This document shows, piece by piece, positions 37,032 to 45,339 of a DNA stretch of 48,505 nucleotides (positions are counted from its first letter, which is position 1; the number at the start of each line of letters is the position of its first letter). The stretch is from an uncultured Acetobacteraceae bacterium (GTDB taxonomy: Bacteria > Pseudomonadota > Alphaproteobacteria > Acetobacterales > Acetobacteraceae): positions 1 to 48,505 of the forward strand of contig CAIYDT010000155.1 in assembly GCA_903924985.1 (NCBI GenBank), in the 5' to 3' direction. Below the pieces are notes generated by a model. It did no database searches. It was given only the letters and a program-made list of their open reading frames with translations, and had not been told where the DNA came from. The translations under genes were made by a program, and so were the position numbers.

Positions 37032-38804
37032 TCACGCCATCGCCGCGTCGGAGATGAAAAACCCTGGCGTGACCGACCCGTTCCACTCCTCGGCCCTCAG
37101 GTTGCCCGCCAAGTGCAGCGGCAGCCCCTCCCGGCTCAGCAGGGCATCCGACAGCGCCCCATCCCGAGCGCGGAACAGCATCGCCTTCAGGCGGGGGCCA
37201 CCCCCCTCCCCTTCCACGAAGGCGCGGATGGTGTTGCCTTCCTTGCCCACCCGGTCGGCACGCACCACGCGGGCGCGTTGCAGGACCAGGGTCGGTTCCT
37301 CATTTCCGGCGCCGAAGGGGGCGAGGCGTTCGAGTTGCCGAGCCAATTCCACGGTGGCGCCCTGGACGGCGAGGCTGCCCTCGACGGGGAGGTCCGCGGC
37401 GCCTGGGAGGTCAGACGCCGCGGACAACCGTTCGTTCAGGAACGCCCGGAAATCCGCCAGCCGGTCCGATGGCAGAGAAAATCCCGCCGCCATGGCGTGC
37501 CCCCCGCCGGTCGCCAGGATGCCGGCCTGCCGGGCGGCGATGACCGCCGCGCCCAGGTCGATTCCCGTGACCGACCGGCCGGAGCCTTTGGCCATCCCGG
37601 CGGCGATGCCGGCGACGCAAGCCGGGCGGTTGAAACGTTCCTTGATGCGGCCGGCCACGATGCCGACCACGCCGGGGTGCCAGGACTCGCCGGCCACCAG
37701 CACGGCGGCATTGCCGGCCCGCACCTGGATTTCAGCCTCGAGCAGGGCGGTTTCCAGCATGCCGGCCTCGACCTCCTGCCGCTGGCGGTTGACGCTATCG
37801 AGGCGTTCGGCCAGGGCCAAAGCCTCTACCCGGTCCTCGGTCAGCAGCAGGCGCAGGCCCATGTCGGCCTCACTGATGCGGCCGGCGGCGTTGATGCGGG
37901 GTCCCAGGGCGAAGCCGCAGGTAAATGTCGTTAGTTTCTCGCGCGCCTGAGTCACGTCGAGCAACGCGGCGACCCCGGGCCTGCCTCGCTTGGCCATAAC
38001 CTTCAGGCCCTGGCAGACCAAAGCGCGGTTGACCCCGGTCAGCGGCATCACGTCGCACACAGTCGCCAAAGCAACGAGATCCAAAAGCCCCATCAGGTCG
38101 GGCTCTTTGCTTGCGGCGAAGTGGCCGGCCTTGCGCAGCACCCGCACGGTGGCGACAGCCGTCAAAAAAGCGATGGCGGCGGCGCACAGCGTCCCCAGGC
38201 CCGATTTGTCGTCCAGCCGGTTGGGGTTGACGGTGGCCAGGATCGCCGGTGTCGGCCCCTCCGATTTGTGGTGATCCAGCACGATGACGTCGGCCTCGCC
38301 GCGCACCTCGGCCAAAGCATCGGCGGCGGCGGTGCCGCAATCCACGCAGACTATCAGGCCGACGCCGCGATCCACCAAACCGCGCAAGGCGGGGCCGTTG
38401 GGGCCGTAGCCCTCTTTCATGCGGTCGGGCACATGGTGGTGCACGATGCAGCCAAGGCCGCGCAGCAACGTGATGATCAGCGCGGCGGAGCAGGCCCCGT
38501 CCACGTCGTAGTCCCCAAAAACACCCACCATTTCCTGGTGCTGCACCGCTCGGGCCAACCGGTCGGCGGCGGCGTTCATGTCGGTCAGAACGCTGGGATC
38601 GGGCAGCAACGCCCGCAGTGTCGGCTCCAGAAAGTCGGTCGCGGCCTCCAACCCGACACCGCGGGCGGCCAGCAGGCGGCCCACGATCTCCGGGAGGTTC
38701 AGGCGCTGGGAGATGCCGAGGGCCACCCGATCCTCCCCGGCGCGCCAAATCCAGCGCCGGCCGCCCAGGCTGCGGGCAACACCGAGCGCCGGTTCAGGGG
38801 TCAA
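37032..38804 (-). CDS. recJ: Single-strand DNA-specific exonuclease RecJ
   Basis: RecJ degrades single-stranded DNA 5' to 3' in recombination and repair. The 590-residue protein has the DHH-family motifs GDYDVDG (97-103), VDCGT (154-158), LDHH (176-179) and, in the second domain, GGGHAMAAG, which together hold the metal ions. The length is normal. The start is TTG 38804, overlapping the glpX stop as TTGA, so translation is probably coupled; no better ATG exists nearby. tRNA-Glu(TTC) follows on the same strand. Linkage of glpX and recJ is known in related alphaproteobacteria. Confidence 0.95.
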   Translation of the reverse strand: MTPEPALGVARSLGGRRWIWRAGEDRVALGISQRLNLPEIVGRLLAARGVGLEAATDFLEPTLRALLPDPSVLTDMNAAADRLARAVQHQEMVGVFGDYDVDGACSAALIITLLRGLGCIVHHHVPDRMKEGYGPNGPALRGLVDRGVGLIVCVDCGTAAADALAEVRGEADVIVLDHHKSEGPTPAILATVNPNRLDDKSGLGTLCAAAIAFLTAVATVRVLRKAGHFAASKEPDLMGLLDLVALATVCDVMPLTGVNRALVCQGLKVMAKRGRPGVAALLDVTQAREKLTTFTCGFALGPRINAAGRISEADMGLRLLLTEDRVEALALAERLDSVNRQRQEVEAGMLETALLEAEIQVRAGNAAVLVAGESWHPGVVGIVAGRIKERFNRPACVAGIAAGMAKGSGRSVTGIDLGAAVIAARQAGILATGGGHAMAAGFSLPSDRLADFRAFLNERLSAASDLPGAADLPVEGSLAVQGATVELARQLERLAPFGAGNEEPTLVLQRARVVRADRVGKEGNTIRAFVEGEGGGPRLKAMLFRARDGALSDALLSREGLPLHLAGNLRAEEWNGSVTPGFFISDAAMA

Positions 38805-39772
38805 GTGGCGGTCCAGGTCTTGGTGGCGAAGTTGTGGTGCCCCTCGATATAGCGGACGGTGCCGGAGCGGCTGCGCATCACCACGGAGTGCGTGATCGCA
38901 CCGTGCCCGAAGCGCTTGATCCCCCGCAGCATGGGGCCGGAGGTCACTCCAGTGGCGGCGAACATGACGTCGCCCTTGGCCATTTCCTCACACGTAAAGA
39001 CCCGCTTCGGGTCGGCGTGGCCCATGGAGCGGACGCGCTCGATCTGCGAGTCGTCTTCGTACATCAGCCGCCCCTGCATCTGGCCGCCGACGCAGCGCAA
39101 AGCCGCCGCCGCCAGCACCCCTTCCGGCGCGCCACCGGAGCCGAGGTAGATGTCGATAATCGACTCCGGCATCGTCGTGGCGATCACCCCGGCGACGTCG
39201 CCATCGGAGATCAGCATGATCCGAGCACCCGCTTCCCGGGTTTTGGCGATCAGCTCGGCGTGCCGGTCGCGATCCAGGATGCAGGCCACCAGGTCGGACA
39301 CGTCGCACTTCTTGGCACGGGCCAGGCTGCGAAGATTGGTCGCGACCGAGGAATCCAGGTCGACCACCCCCGCCGGCAACCCGCCGCCGACCGCGATCTT
39401 GTCCATGTAGATGTCGGGCGCATGGAGGAAATTACCGCGCTGGGCCAGCGCGACGGTGGCGATAGCGGACGGGCCGCCCTTGGCGGTCAGGGTCGTGCCC
39501 TCCAGCGGATCCACCGCGATATCCATTTCCGGGCCGCCGGCGCCCACTTTCTCCCCGATAAACAGCATCGGGGCCTCGTCCATCTCACCTTCGCCGATCA
39601 CCACGGTGCCGTCGATATCGACGGAATCGAAGGCCTGGCGCATGGCTTCCACCGCCGCGCCGTCGGCATCGTTCTTCTTGCCGAGGCCAATCCAGCGGGA
39701 GGCAGCGAGCGCCGCGGCCTCGGTCACCCGCACCAGTTCGAGGGCGAGGTTACGGTCGGTATTGGTCGGCAT
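38801..39772 (-). CDS. glpX: Class II fructose-1,6-bisphosphatase
   Basis: GlpX hydrolyses fructose-1,6-bisphosphate in gluconeogenesis (and sedoheptulose-1,7-bisphosphate in some species). In 323 residues it shows IGEGEMDEAPML (59-70) and DPLEGTT (88-94), the Mg-binding acidic motifs, the GGPSAIATVALA loop and the substrate-site segments LDRDRH and GSGGAPEGVLAAAAL. Length is standard. It is translationally linked to recJ (TTGA, 38801-38804). An ATG start (39772) follows CCGGAGGACCCG. The pair forms a two-gene housekeeping operon. Confidence 0.96.
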   Translation of the reverse strand: MPTNTDRNLALELVRVTEAAALAASRWIGLGKKNDADGAAVEAMRQAFDSVDIDGTVVIGEGEMDEAPMLFIGEKVGAGGPEMDIAVDPLEGTTLTAKGGPSAIATVALAQRGNFLHAPDIYMDKIAVGGGLPAGVVDLDSSVATNLRSLARAKKCDVSDLVACILDRDRHAELIAKTREAGARIMLISDGDVAGVIATTMPESIIDIYLGSGGAPEGVLAAAALRCVGGQMQGRLMYEDDSQIERVRSMGHADPKRVFTCEEMAKGDVMFAATGVTSGPMLRGIKRFGHGAITHSVVMRSRSGTVRYIEGHHNFATKTWTAT

Positions 39773-39856
39773 GCGGCGGGTCCTCCGGCTTGGTCCAGCG
39801 ATTCTGAAGGCGACCCTAGCACGGGTTGGGGGCGGGGCGGAGAGTGGATTCGCCCG

Positions 39857-40663
39857 TCAGTGAAGCACCCGTCCGGGGCGCGCCTTTGCCGCACAGGCAG
39901 CGGCGATTTTGGTCAGCCACGCGATGGCGCCGGGCGTGGCGATCCAGCCCGGGGCGTAATCGTTGACGTATACCATTGCCTCCGCCGGCCCGCCGACCAC
40001 GATGTATTCCGGGTCGATCGCAACCGGCGGCATGGTGCCCGCCAGTATCCCCGGCACATGCGCGTTCGCCGACCACGCAGCCCGAGCAAGCGCGTTTGCC
40101 CGGCGTTTGTTGCCACCCTCGCGAAAGGCCAGGAGCGCCCTTGTGTACAGCCAGTATAGGCTGCCCTCGTATGGATAATCCGCGAGCAGCGCCTTGAGCC
40201 CGGCGATATCCTCCCGGCAAAGCAGCACGCCGGCCAGAACGTAGCGGATGCCCTGGTTATCGCCCGGATTGAGCACCAGCATGGCGCGGAAATGGCCGAT
40301 CGCGGTATTTGGGTCGCCCAACTTCAGATACGCGGTGGCGAGGCCGGCCCTGGCCCGCATATAGGGCCGGGTTTCCAGAATGCCCCAGAAATGCCCCGCA
40401 TAGTCCTTGAGCTTCCGCGGCCCCAGCGCCTGTTCGGCGGTCGCGAGGGCCTTGGCATAGAGGTCTCGTTCTTCGTCCAGCGTCCACGCATGAAACGCCA
40501 TCAGATTATAGGCGTCGGCGCACAGCGGGGAGATTTTCAGCGCCTTGCGGGCAAGCGACAGACGGAGGCGCGTATTCATCGCGTCCCAGGCATCGTACAT
40601 GACGTCCTGCGCCGCAAGAAGCGCGTCGCCATTTTCGGACAACGATGGTTTCGTCACGGGCAT
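39857..40663 (-). CDS. TPR-like protein of unknown function
   Basis: This 268-residue, mostly helical protein has TPR-like repeats: residues about 30-60 (LSLARKALKISPLCADAYNL), 105-140 (ARAGLATAYLKLGDPNTAIG, then LVLNPGDNQGIRYVLAG) and 160-185 (YEGSLYWLYTRALLAFREG). Relatives with the same LETRPYMRAR and LNPxDNQGxRY pattern are widespread but uncharacterised, so a scaffold role is only a guess. The ATG at 40663 is supported by GAGGGG eight to nine bases before. It is divergent from the Rieske oxygenase with 67 bases between the starts, so the two probably share a promoter region. Confidence 0.75.
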   Translation of the reverse strand: MPVTKPSLSENGDALLAAQDVMYDAWDAMNTRLRLSLARKALKISPLCADAYNLMAFHAWTLDEERDLYAKALATAEQALGPRKLKDYAGHFWGILETRPYMRARAGLATAYLKLGDPNTAIGHFRAMLVLNPGDNQGIRYVLAGVLLCREDIAGLKALLADYPYEGSLYWLYTRALLAFREGGNKRRANALARAAWSANAHVPGILAGTMPPVAIDPEYIVVGGPAEAMVYVNDYAPGWIATPGAIAWLTKIAAACAAKARPGRVLH

Positions 40664-40730
40664 CGGCGGTTCCCCTCGTTTTCCGGAGACGATACCATGT
40701 CGCGTCACCGCACGCACCCGAGGACCACCC

Positions 40731-42035
40731 ATGCTGAGCGAAGCCGACAACACACTGCTGACCCGCACCGGCTCGGCGACTCCGATGGGCGCGCTGTTCC
40801 GCCGCTTCTGGCAGCCCGTCTTGCTCAGTGCCGAGTTGCCGGAGAGGGATGGGCCTCCGTTGAGGGTGACCGTGCTGGGGGAGGATCTGCGGGCGTTCCG
40901 AGCTTCCGACGGCACCGTGGGGCTGGTTTCCCCCCGCTGCCCGCATCGCGGTGCCGATATTTTCTTTGGTCGAAACGAACAAGGCGGCATCCGCTGCGTC
41001 TACCACGGCTGGAAATTCGCCGCCGACGGGCGCTGCCTGGCGATCCCCACGCTGGAGCCTGGGCCGCAGCGGGATCGGGTCGAGGCCAATGTTCGCCTGC
41101 ATGCTTATCCAACGCGGGAAAGCGGCGGCATTGTCTGGGCCTACCTCGGACCGGCGGAACACCAGCCGGAGCCGCCGGAGATGGAGTTCATGACGCTGCC
41201 GCCCCAGCACATGTTCGTCTCCAAGAAACTGCAACAATGCAATTGGGCGCAGGCGGCCGAGGGCGGGTTGGACACCGCGCATTTTTCCTTCCTGCACATG
41301 GCCGTCGCCGACGCTGCCGACGTGACGGAGCGCGTGATGGACCGCATCTCCACCGGCAGCGACACGGTGCGCTGGATGCGCGATGACGGGGCGCCCCGGT
41401 TTACGATTTTGGATCACCCCGCCGGGTTGGTGCTCGGTGCCGCGCGGCATGGCGATCCGGGAGAGAATTATTGGCGCATCAGCCAATTCCTGATGCCCAA
41501 CCACGGGCTGACGCCCAACGCCTTCCCCGGCGACAACTATCATGGCCAGACCTGGGTGCCGATCGACGACGAGTCCTGCTGGATCTACTGCTACAGCTGG
41601 AACCCGGACCGGCCGCTGACCAATGCCGAGCGCGACAGATATTCGGCCGGCTTCAGCGTGCATGCCGAAGTGGATGCTTCGTACGTCCCCCTCCGCCGTC
41701 GGGAGAACGATTATTTAATGGATCGCGTAAAGCAACGGACGGACAGCTATACCGGGATCGAAGGGGTATCGGAGCAGGATGCCTGCATCCAGGACAGCCA
41801 AGGTCTCATCGCCGACCGGACGACCGAACACCTCGGGCCGACCGACCTTGGCGTGGTGCGGTTCCAGCGGCTGGTACTCGGGGCGGCTCGGGCGCTGGCC
41901 GGTGGTGAGGAACCGGCGGCCGCCGCCAACCCCGCGGCGTTCCGGGTGCGGGGCGGCGGAGCGGTGGCGCCGGCCGATCAGACTTTGGACGCGGTGATGC
42001 AGACGCGGTTTGGGAACGCGTTCGGTCGGGCTTAG
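40731..42035 (+). CDS. Rieske (2Fe-2S) aromatic ring-hydroxylating oxygenase, large-subunit type
   Basis: This 434-residue oxygenase has the Rieske cluster ligands CPH (C70, H72) and CVYH (C89, H92), and the mononuclear iron motif GLDTAHFSFLH (D181, H184, H189). The fold is that of vanillate O-demethylase/phthalate dioxygenase-type oxygenases, which O-demethylate or hydroxylate an aromatic with electrons from a separate ferredoxin or reductase. No reductase gene is adjacent, so it must borrow one. ATG 40731 follows GAGG. Substrate unknown; an aryl ether or carboxylate is likely from the family. Confidence 0.9.
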   Translation: MLSEADNTLLTRTGSATPMGALFRRFWQPVLLSAELPERDGPPLRVTVLGEDLRAFRASDGTVGLVSPRCPHRGADIFFGRNEQGGIRCVYHGWKFAADGRCLAIPTLEPGPQRDRVEANVRLHAYPTRESGGIVWAYLGPAEHQPEPPEMEFMTLPPQHMFVSKKLQQCNWAQAAEGGLDTAHFSFLHMAVADAADVTERVMDRISTGSDTVRWMRDDGAPRFTILDHPAGLVLGAARHGDPGENYWRISQFLMPNHGLTPNAFPGDNYHGQTWVPIDDESCWIYCYSWNPDRPLTNAERDRYSAGFSVHAEVDASYVPLRRRENDYLMDRVKQRTDSYTGIEGVSEQDACIQDSQGLIADRTTEHLGPTDLGVVRFQRLVLGAARALAGGEEPAAAANPAAFRVRGGGAVAPADQTLDAVMQTRFGNAFGRA

Positions 42036-42167
42036 GGTTTGTTGGACAATAATTGAATCATTCGAAGAACCGCACACTCTCTCACCGTCATGGCGGAGCG
42101 TGACCCCGCCATGACGCCGAGGGGCCGGTAGCCCCGGAGATGAAGCAGTTATTGCCCAACAAACCCT
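42034..42167. repeat. Long imperfect inverted repeat around a REP-like palindrome, between convergent genes
   Basis: Arms 42034-42055 and 42146-42167 are 22 bases each and match at 20 of 22 positions (AGGGTTTGTTGG...). They flank the CGTCATGGCGG hairpin at 42086-42116. The right arm includes the last codons of the dehydrogenase gene (coding GFVGQ and stop); the left arm reads the same in plus orientation just after the oxygenase stop. Together they could fold into a nested cruciform or a two-way terminator. Confidence 0.65.
42086..42116. repeat. REP-like palindrome 3
   Basis: CGTCATGGCGG and CCGCCATGACG form a perfect 11-base stem around a nine-base loop AGCGTGACC. It belongs to the CGTCATGGC family that also appears at 43711 and 48446. 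It lies between two convergent genes, where a transcription stop is expected. Confidence 0.65.
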
Positions 42168-43036
42168 TTGCGCTTCAACGCCGCCATATTCTCCAGCACC
42201 GCACAAACGGCCGCCGTGTCATCCGACCCGTGGCCTTGCGCCTGCGCCGCCGCGTAGATCGGCAGTGTCGCGCTGAAGGTGGGGGTGGGGACGCCGAGCG
42301 CGGTAGCGAAGTGGCCGATGATGTCCATGTCCTTTTGCCAGATGTCCACTTTCATGGTGGCGGGCAGGTATTCCTGGGTCACCATCATCGGCGCCCGCAG
42401 CTCGAACACCCGCGACGTGCCGACGCCGGCCATCACGAGATCGGCCACCTGCTTCGGGTCCAACCCAGCTTTCATGCCCAGCACCATGGCCTCGGCCGAG
42501 GCAACGTTGTGGATGGCGACCAGCAGGTTCGCGACCAGCTTCATCCGCGTGCCATTGCCGTAGACCCCGACGTCGTGGACCCCACGGGTGAATGCGGCAA
42601 AGGCAGGGCGGGTTGAGGCAATCGCGGCGGGGTCGCCGCTGGCGTAGATGACCAGATCCTTGGTGATGGCCTGCCCCCCGGTGCCGCTGATTGGGCAGTC
42701 CAGCGGGCTGTGGCCGGCTTCGGTCAGGATGTCGTGGAAGCGGAGCTTGTCCTCCAGCGCCAGGGTGCTGGCCTCGATCACGGTGCGCGTCGGCAGGCCG
42801 GTGGCGGCTATCGCCTCAGCCGTGGCCATGACGGCTTTGACGGATGGCAGGCTGGTCAGGACCAGGGACGTCTCCGCTGCCACGGCGGCCGCGCTGGCGC
42901 GGGCTTGCAGGCCGGGGATCGCCATGCGGGCAGAGTCGGTGTCATGGCCGAACACTTGCCAGCCCGCGCCGATCAGGTTGCGCGCCATCGCGCCGCCCAT
43001 AATGCCGAGTCCAATGATGCCGATGGTGTTGGCCAT
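42149..43036 (-). CDS. NAD(P)-dependent beta-hydroxyacid dehydrogenase (3-hydroxyisobutyrate dehydrogenase type)
   Basis: This 295-residue enzyme has the Rossmann loop IGLGIMGGAMARNL (8-21), the CPISGTGGQA substrate loop (114-123) and the catalytic K166 in GTRMKLVANLL, the hallmark of the beta-hydroxyacid dehydrogenase family (3-hydroxyisobutyrate, tartronate semialdehyde, related acids). GGGGAGGA stands seven bases before the ATG. Its last codons form one arm of the inverted repeat described at 42034-42167. It is divergent from efp. The substrate is not decided by sequence. Confidence 0.9.
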   Translation of the reverse strand: MANTIGIIGLGIMGGAMARNLIGAGWQVFGHDTDSARMAIPGLQARASAAAVAAETSLVLTSLPSVKAVMATAEAIAATGLPTRTVIEASTLALEDKLRFHDILTEAGHSPLDCPISGTGGQAITKDLVIYASGDPAAIASTRPAFAAFTRGVHDVGVYGNGTRMKLVANLLVAIHNVASAEAMVLGMKAGLDPKQVADLVMAGVGTSRVFELRAPMMVTQEYLPATMKVDIWQKDMDIIGHFATALGVPTPTFSATLPIYAAAQAQGHGSDDTAAVCAVLENMAALKRKGFVGQ

Positions 43037-43133
43037 GACGTGTCCTCCCCGTTTGAGACAGCCATGCTTGCCCAGGTCGCCCCTCCGGTCTAGAAGCCCG
43101 CACCATTTCCCATCGCGAGAACGAGCTTATCCC

Positions 43134-43700
43134 ATGAAGCAACAGGCCAACCTGATCCGCGCCGGCCAGGTGATCGAGCACGAAGGCAATCGCTGGACGG
43201 TGCTGAAGCAGCAGATCATCACCCCTGGTAAAGGCGGCGCCTTCATCCAGGTGGAGATGCGTAACCTCAAAACCGGGAACAAGACCAACGAGCGCTGGCG
43301 CACCGCCGATACCGTCGAGCGGCTGCAGACGGACAACAAGGAATACACGTTCTCCTACATGGACGGCACTAACCTGGTACTGATGGATCCCGAGACGTTC
43401 GAGGAACTGCACATCGCCTCCGACCTGCTGGGCGACGCGCTGCCGTTCCTGCAGGACCAGATGACGCTGGAGCTGGATCTGGTGGAGGGTGAGCCGGTGG
43501 CGGCCCACCTGCCCCCGACCGTCGTGCTGGAAATCGTCGAGGCCGACCCTGTCGTGAAGGGCCAAACCGCCGCTTCTTCGTACAAGCCCGCGCTGCTGTC
43601 GAACGGCGTGAAGACGTCCGTGCCGCCGTTCATCGAAACCGGGGAGCGGATCGTGGTGCGCACGGAAGACGCGAGCTACGTGGAACGGGCGAAGGGTTAG
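43134..43700 (+). CDS. efp: Elongation factor P
   Basis: EF-P relieves ribosome stalling at polyproline. The 188-residue protein has the three-domain EF-P fold with the N-terminal loop TPGKGGAF (K33), the position of the Lys that is modified with beta-lysine in many bacteria, and the C-terminal ETGERIVVRTEDASYVERAK. The ATG at 43134 has only a weak upstream GAGC. The gene is 97 bases from the divergent dehydrogenase and is followed by a double palindrome before suhB. Confidence 0.96.
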   Translation: MKQQANLIRAGQVIEHEGNRWTVLKQQIITPGKGGAFIQVEMRNLKTGNKTNERWRTADTVERLQTDNKEYTFSYMDGTNLVLMDPETFEELHIASDLLGDALPFLQDQMTLELDLVEGEPVAAHLPPTVVLEIVEADPVVKGQTAASSYKPALLSNGVKTSVPPFIETGERIVVRTEDASYVERAKG

Positions 43701-43710
43701 TTCGTTAACG

Positions 43711-43798
43711 CGTCATGGCGGGCGAAAGCCCGCCATCCACGCGTTTGACGAACCCGGCATCGTAAGCCGTAGATGGCGGGCGTTCGCCCGCCATGACG
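43711..43798. repeat. Paired REP-like palindromes (BIME-like) between efp and suhB
   Basis: Hairpin A (43715-43736) is ATGGCGGGC-GAAA-GCCCGCCAT, a perfect nine-base stem with a GAAA tetraloop. Hairpin B (43773-43794) is ATGGCGGGC-GTTC-GCCCGCCAT. The outer parts CGTCATGGCGGGC (43711) and GCCCGCCATGACG (to 43798) are also perfect inverted copies over 13 bases, and the sequence between contains a near-palindromic GTTCGTTAACGCG/CGCGTTTGACGAAC pair. This forms one large nested structure. Confidence 0.75.
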
Positions 43799-43830
43799 TT
43801 TAGAGTGCGCACGTTTCAAGGACCCAAATC

Positions 43831-44664
43831 ATGGCGTTCCGCCTGTCCCCGCATCTGACCGTCATGGCCAACGCCGCCCAAAAGGCGTCGAAACGCCTGC
43901 TGCGCGACTTCGCGGAGGTCGAGCAGCTACAGGTTAGCATCAAAGGCCCGTCTGACTTCGTCTCGCAGGCCGATATCCGAGCCGAACAGACGCTGCGGGA
44001 GGAGCTGAACAAGGCCCGCCCCGGCTACGCCTTCATGATGGAGGAATCCGGCGAGTCCGGCTCCCCCAATTGGTCGTGGCGCTGGGTCGTGGACCCGCTG
44101 GACGGCACCACCAATTTCCTGCACGGCATCCCGCATTGGTGCATCAGCATCGCGCTGGAGCGGCGGCTCCCCGAGGGTGGGTCGGAAGTGATGTGCGGCC
44201 TGATCTACGCCCCCACGACGGACGAGATGTTCTGGGCGGAAAAAGGCACCGGCGCCTTCGTCAACGAGCACCGCATGCGGGTGTCTGCTCGGCGGGAGAT
44301 GTCGGAGAGCGTGTTCGCGACTGGCATCCCGTTCGGCGCGGTCTCGGTGCCCCGGCGGCAGGCGTTCAGCCGCACTTTGGCGGCGATCATGCCTCAGGTG
44401 GCGGGTATCCGCCGGTTTGGATCGGCGGCATTGGACCTGGCCTGGGTCGCGGCCGGGCGGTACGAGGGGTACTGGGAACTGGGCATCAAGCCCTGGGACA
44501 TCGCCGCGGGCATGCTTATGGTGCGGGAGGCCGGGGGCTACGCGACGGATACCGGGGATGGCGACCCGCGGGAGACGGCCGCGATCGTGGCGGCGAATCC
44601 GCATATGCATCCGAAATTGCGCCAGATCGTGATCGAGGGGATGGCGGTGCCGGCGCGGGGGTAG
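43831..44664 (+). CDS. suhB: Inositol monophosphatase family protein (SuhB)
   Basis: This Mg-dependent phosphatase hydrolyses myo-inositol-1-phosphate and related sugar phosphates; in Escherichia coli SuhB also assists ribosome biogenesis. The 277-residue protein shows the metal site E71 (MMEESGE), WVVDPLDGTTNFLHG (D88, D91) and a C-terminal ELGIKPWDIAAG (the WDxAAG motif). The 110 bases to the efp stop hold the paired palindromes. The downstream region carries the integrase scar, so suhB marks the edge of that insertion. Confidence 0.93.
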   Translation: MAFRLSPHLTVMANAAQKASKRLLRDFAEVEQLQVSIKGPSDFVSQADIRAEQTLREELNKARPGYAFMMEESGESGSPNWSWRWVVDPLDGTTNFLHGIPHWCISIALERRLPEGGSEVMCGLIYAPTTDEMFWAEKGTGAFVNEHRMRVSARREMSESVFATGIPFGAVSVPRRQAFSRTLAAIMPQVAGIRRFGSAALDLAWVAAGRYEGYWELGIKPWDIAAGMLMVREAGGYATDTGDGDPRETAAIVAANPHMHPKLRQIVIEGMAVPARG

Positions 44665-44816
44665 CCGAATTCCAGCGCCGGTGCGGGTTGTCCGCGACAC
44701 CGGTGCGTGGGGTCTCTGAAGGCGATCCACGCGATTGCCTCGCGTAAGGTGAATTTTTCCGGCAGCAACTCGGGCGCAGCGGACACGCCTGTGGGAGGGA
44801 CCATGTTGTTTTTCAT
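44665..44816 (-). pseudogene. Truncated start of an unknown gene beside the integrase relic
   Basis: An ATG at 44816 overlaps the stop of the integrase relic (ATGA) and reads MKNNMVPPTGVSAAPELLPE followed by KFTLREAIAWIAFRDP, which looks like an N-terminus of a real gene. Beyond about 44710 the frame loses sense and runs into the end of suhB. So it is probably the first quarter of a gene cut off at the right edge of suhB. I do not recognise the family. Confidence 0.4.
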
Positions 44817-45110
44817 GGCGTTATGGCCGACCAGAGAGTGACGACCTTCGCCGCCCTCGCTTCGATCCCGTCCAGCGCATTGGCGTTGGATTTTTCAGGC
44901 CGCGGTGCACGTAGCAGGTTGAGGGCCTGCCTCGGCAGCAGCACGATGTGCGGCTGCTGGTTCTGCGTCTCGTGGATGGCCCCTGTCCCCTCGTCCATAT
45001 CGACGTTCCCCCACCTCGTTTGCCCGGCCTCTTCGCGGCGCGCCAACGTCAGCAGCATGAAGCGCAGTCCGGCTATGTCGGGGCGGCACTTCGAGGGCCA
45101 AGTGATCTGA
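44813..45110 (-). pseudogene. Tyrosine recombinase (phage-type integrase) relic
   Basis: One minus-strand frame reads LRFMLLTLARREEAGQTRWG followed by NVDMDEGT and QPHIVLLPRQALNLL, matching the core of tyrosine integrases around the first catalytic Arg (LARREE). The N-terminal core-binding part and the distal His/Arg/Tyr box are missing. It lies about 100 bases from the 3' end of tRNA-Glu(CTC), the usual attachment place for such elements, and reads in the same direction as the tRNA. It ends with an ATGA into the truncated gene above. It is best taken as the scar of a decayed integrative element. Confidence 0.65.
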
Positions 45111-45207
45111 TGTTCACTCACGAGCGGACAGCAGTCCGCCGACCGGTCGATATTAGACCCCAGCTTAGACCGGCATATAGCGTCGCGTATTAAATTATTG
45201 ATTTTAT

Positions 45208-45283
45208 TGGCGTCCCGTAGGGGATTCGAACCCCTGTTGGTGCCGTGAGAGGGCACTGTCCTGGGCCTCTAGACGAACGGGAC
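45208..45283 (-). tRNA. tRNA-Glu (anticodon CTC)
   Basis: A 76-nucleotide minus-strand tRNA with the same acceptor, D-arm and T-arm as the tRNA-Glu at 36882, and anticodon CTC (complement of 45247-45249) in GCCCTCTCACGGC. CCA is encoded (45208-45210). The sequence just after the 3' end is AT-rich (TTATTGATTTTATT region on the plus strand), unlike the surroundings, as is common at an att junction. Confidence 0.95.
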
Positions 45284-45339
45284 ATCGGCCAAGGCGGGCC
45301 TTCTACGCCGGAACCCCCGCCACCTCAACACCCTTTCGG

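Noticed and set aside
36958..45207. The stretch between the two tRNA-Glu genes as a genomic island
   Set aside because: It holds core genes (recJ, glpX, efp, suhB), and the repeated ends are just the two tRNA isoacceptors.
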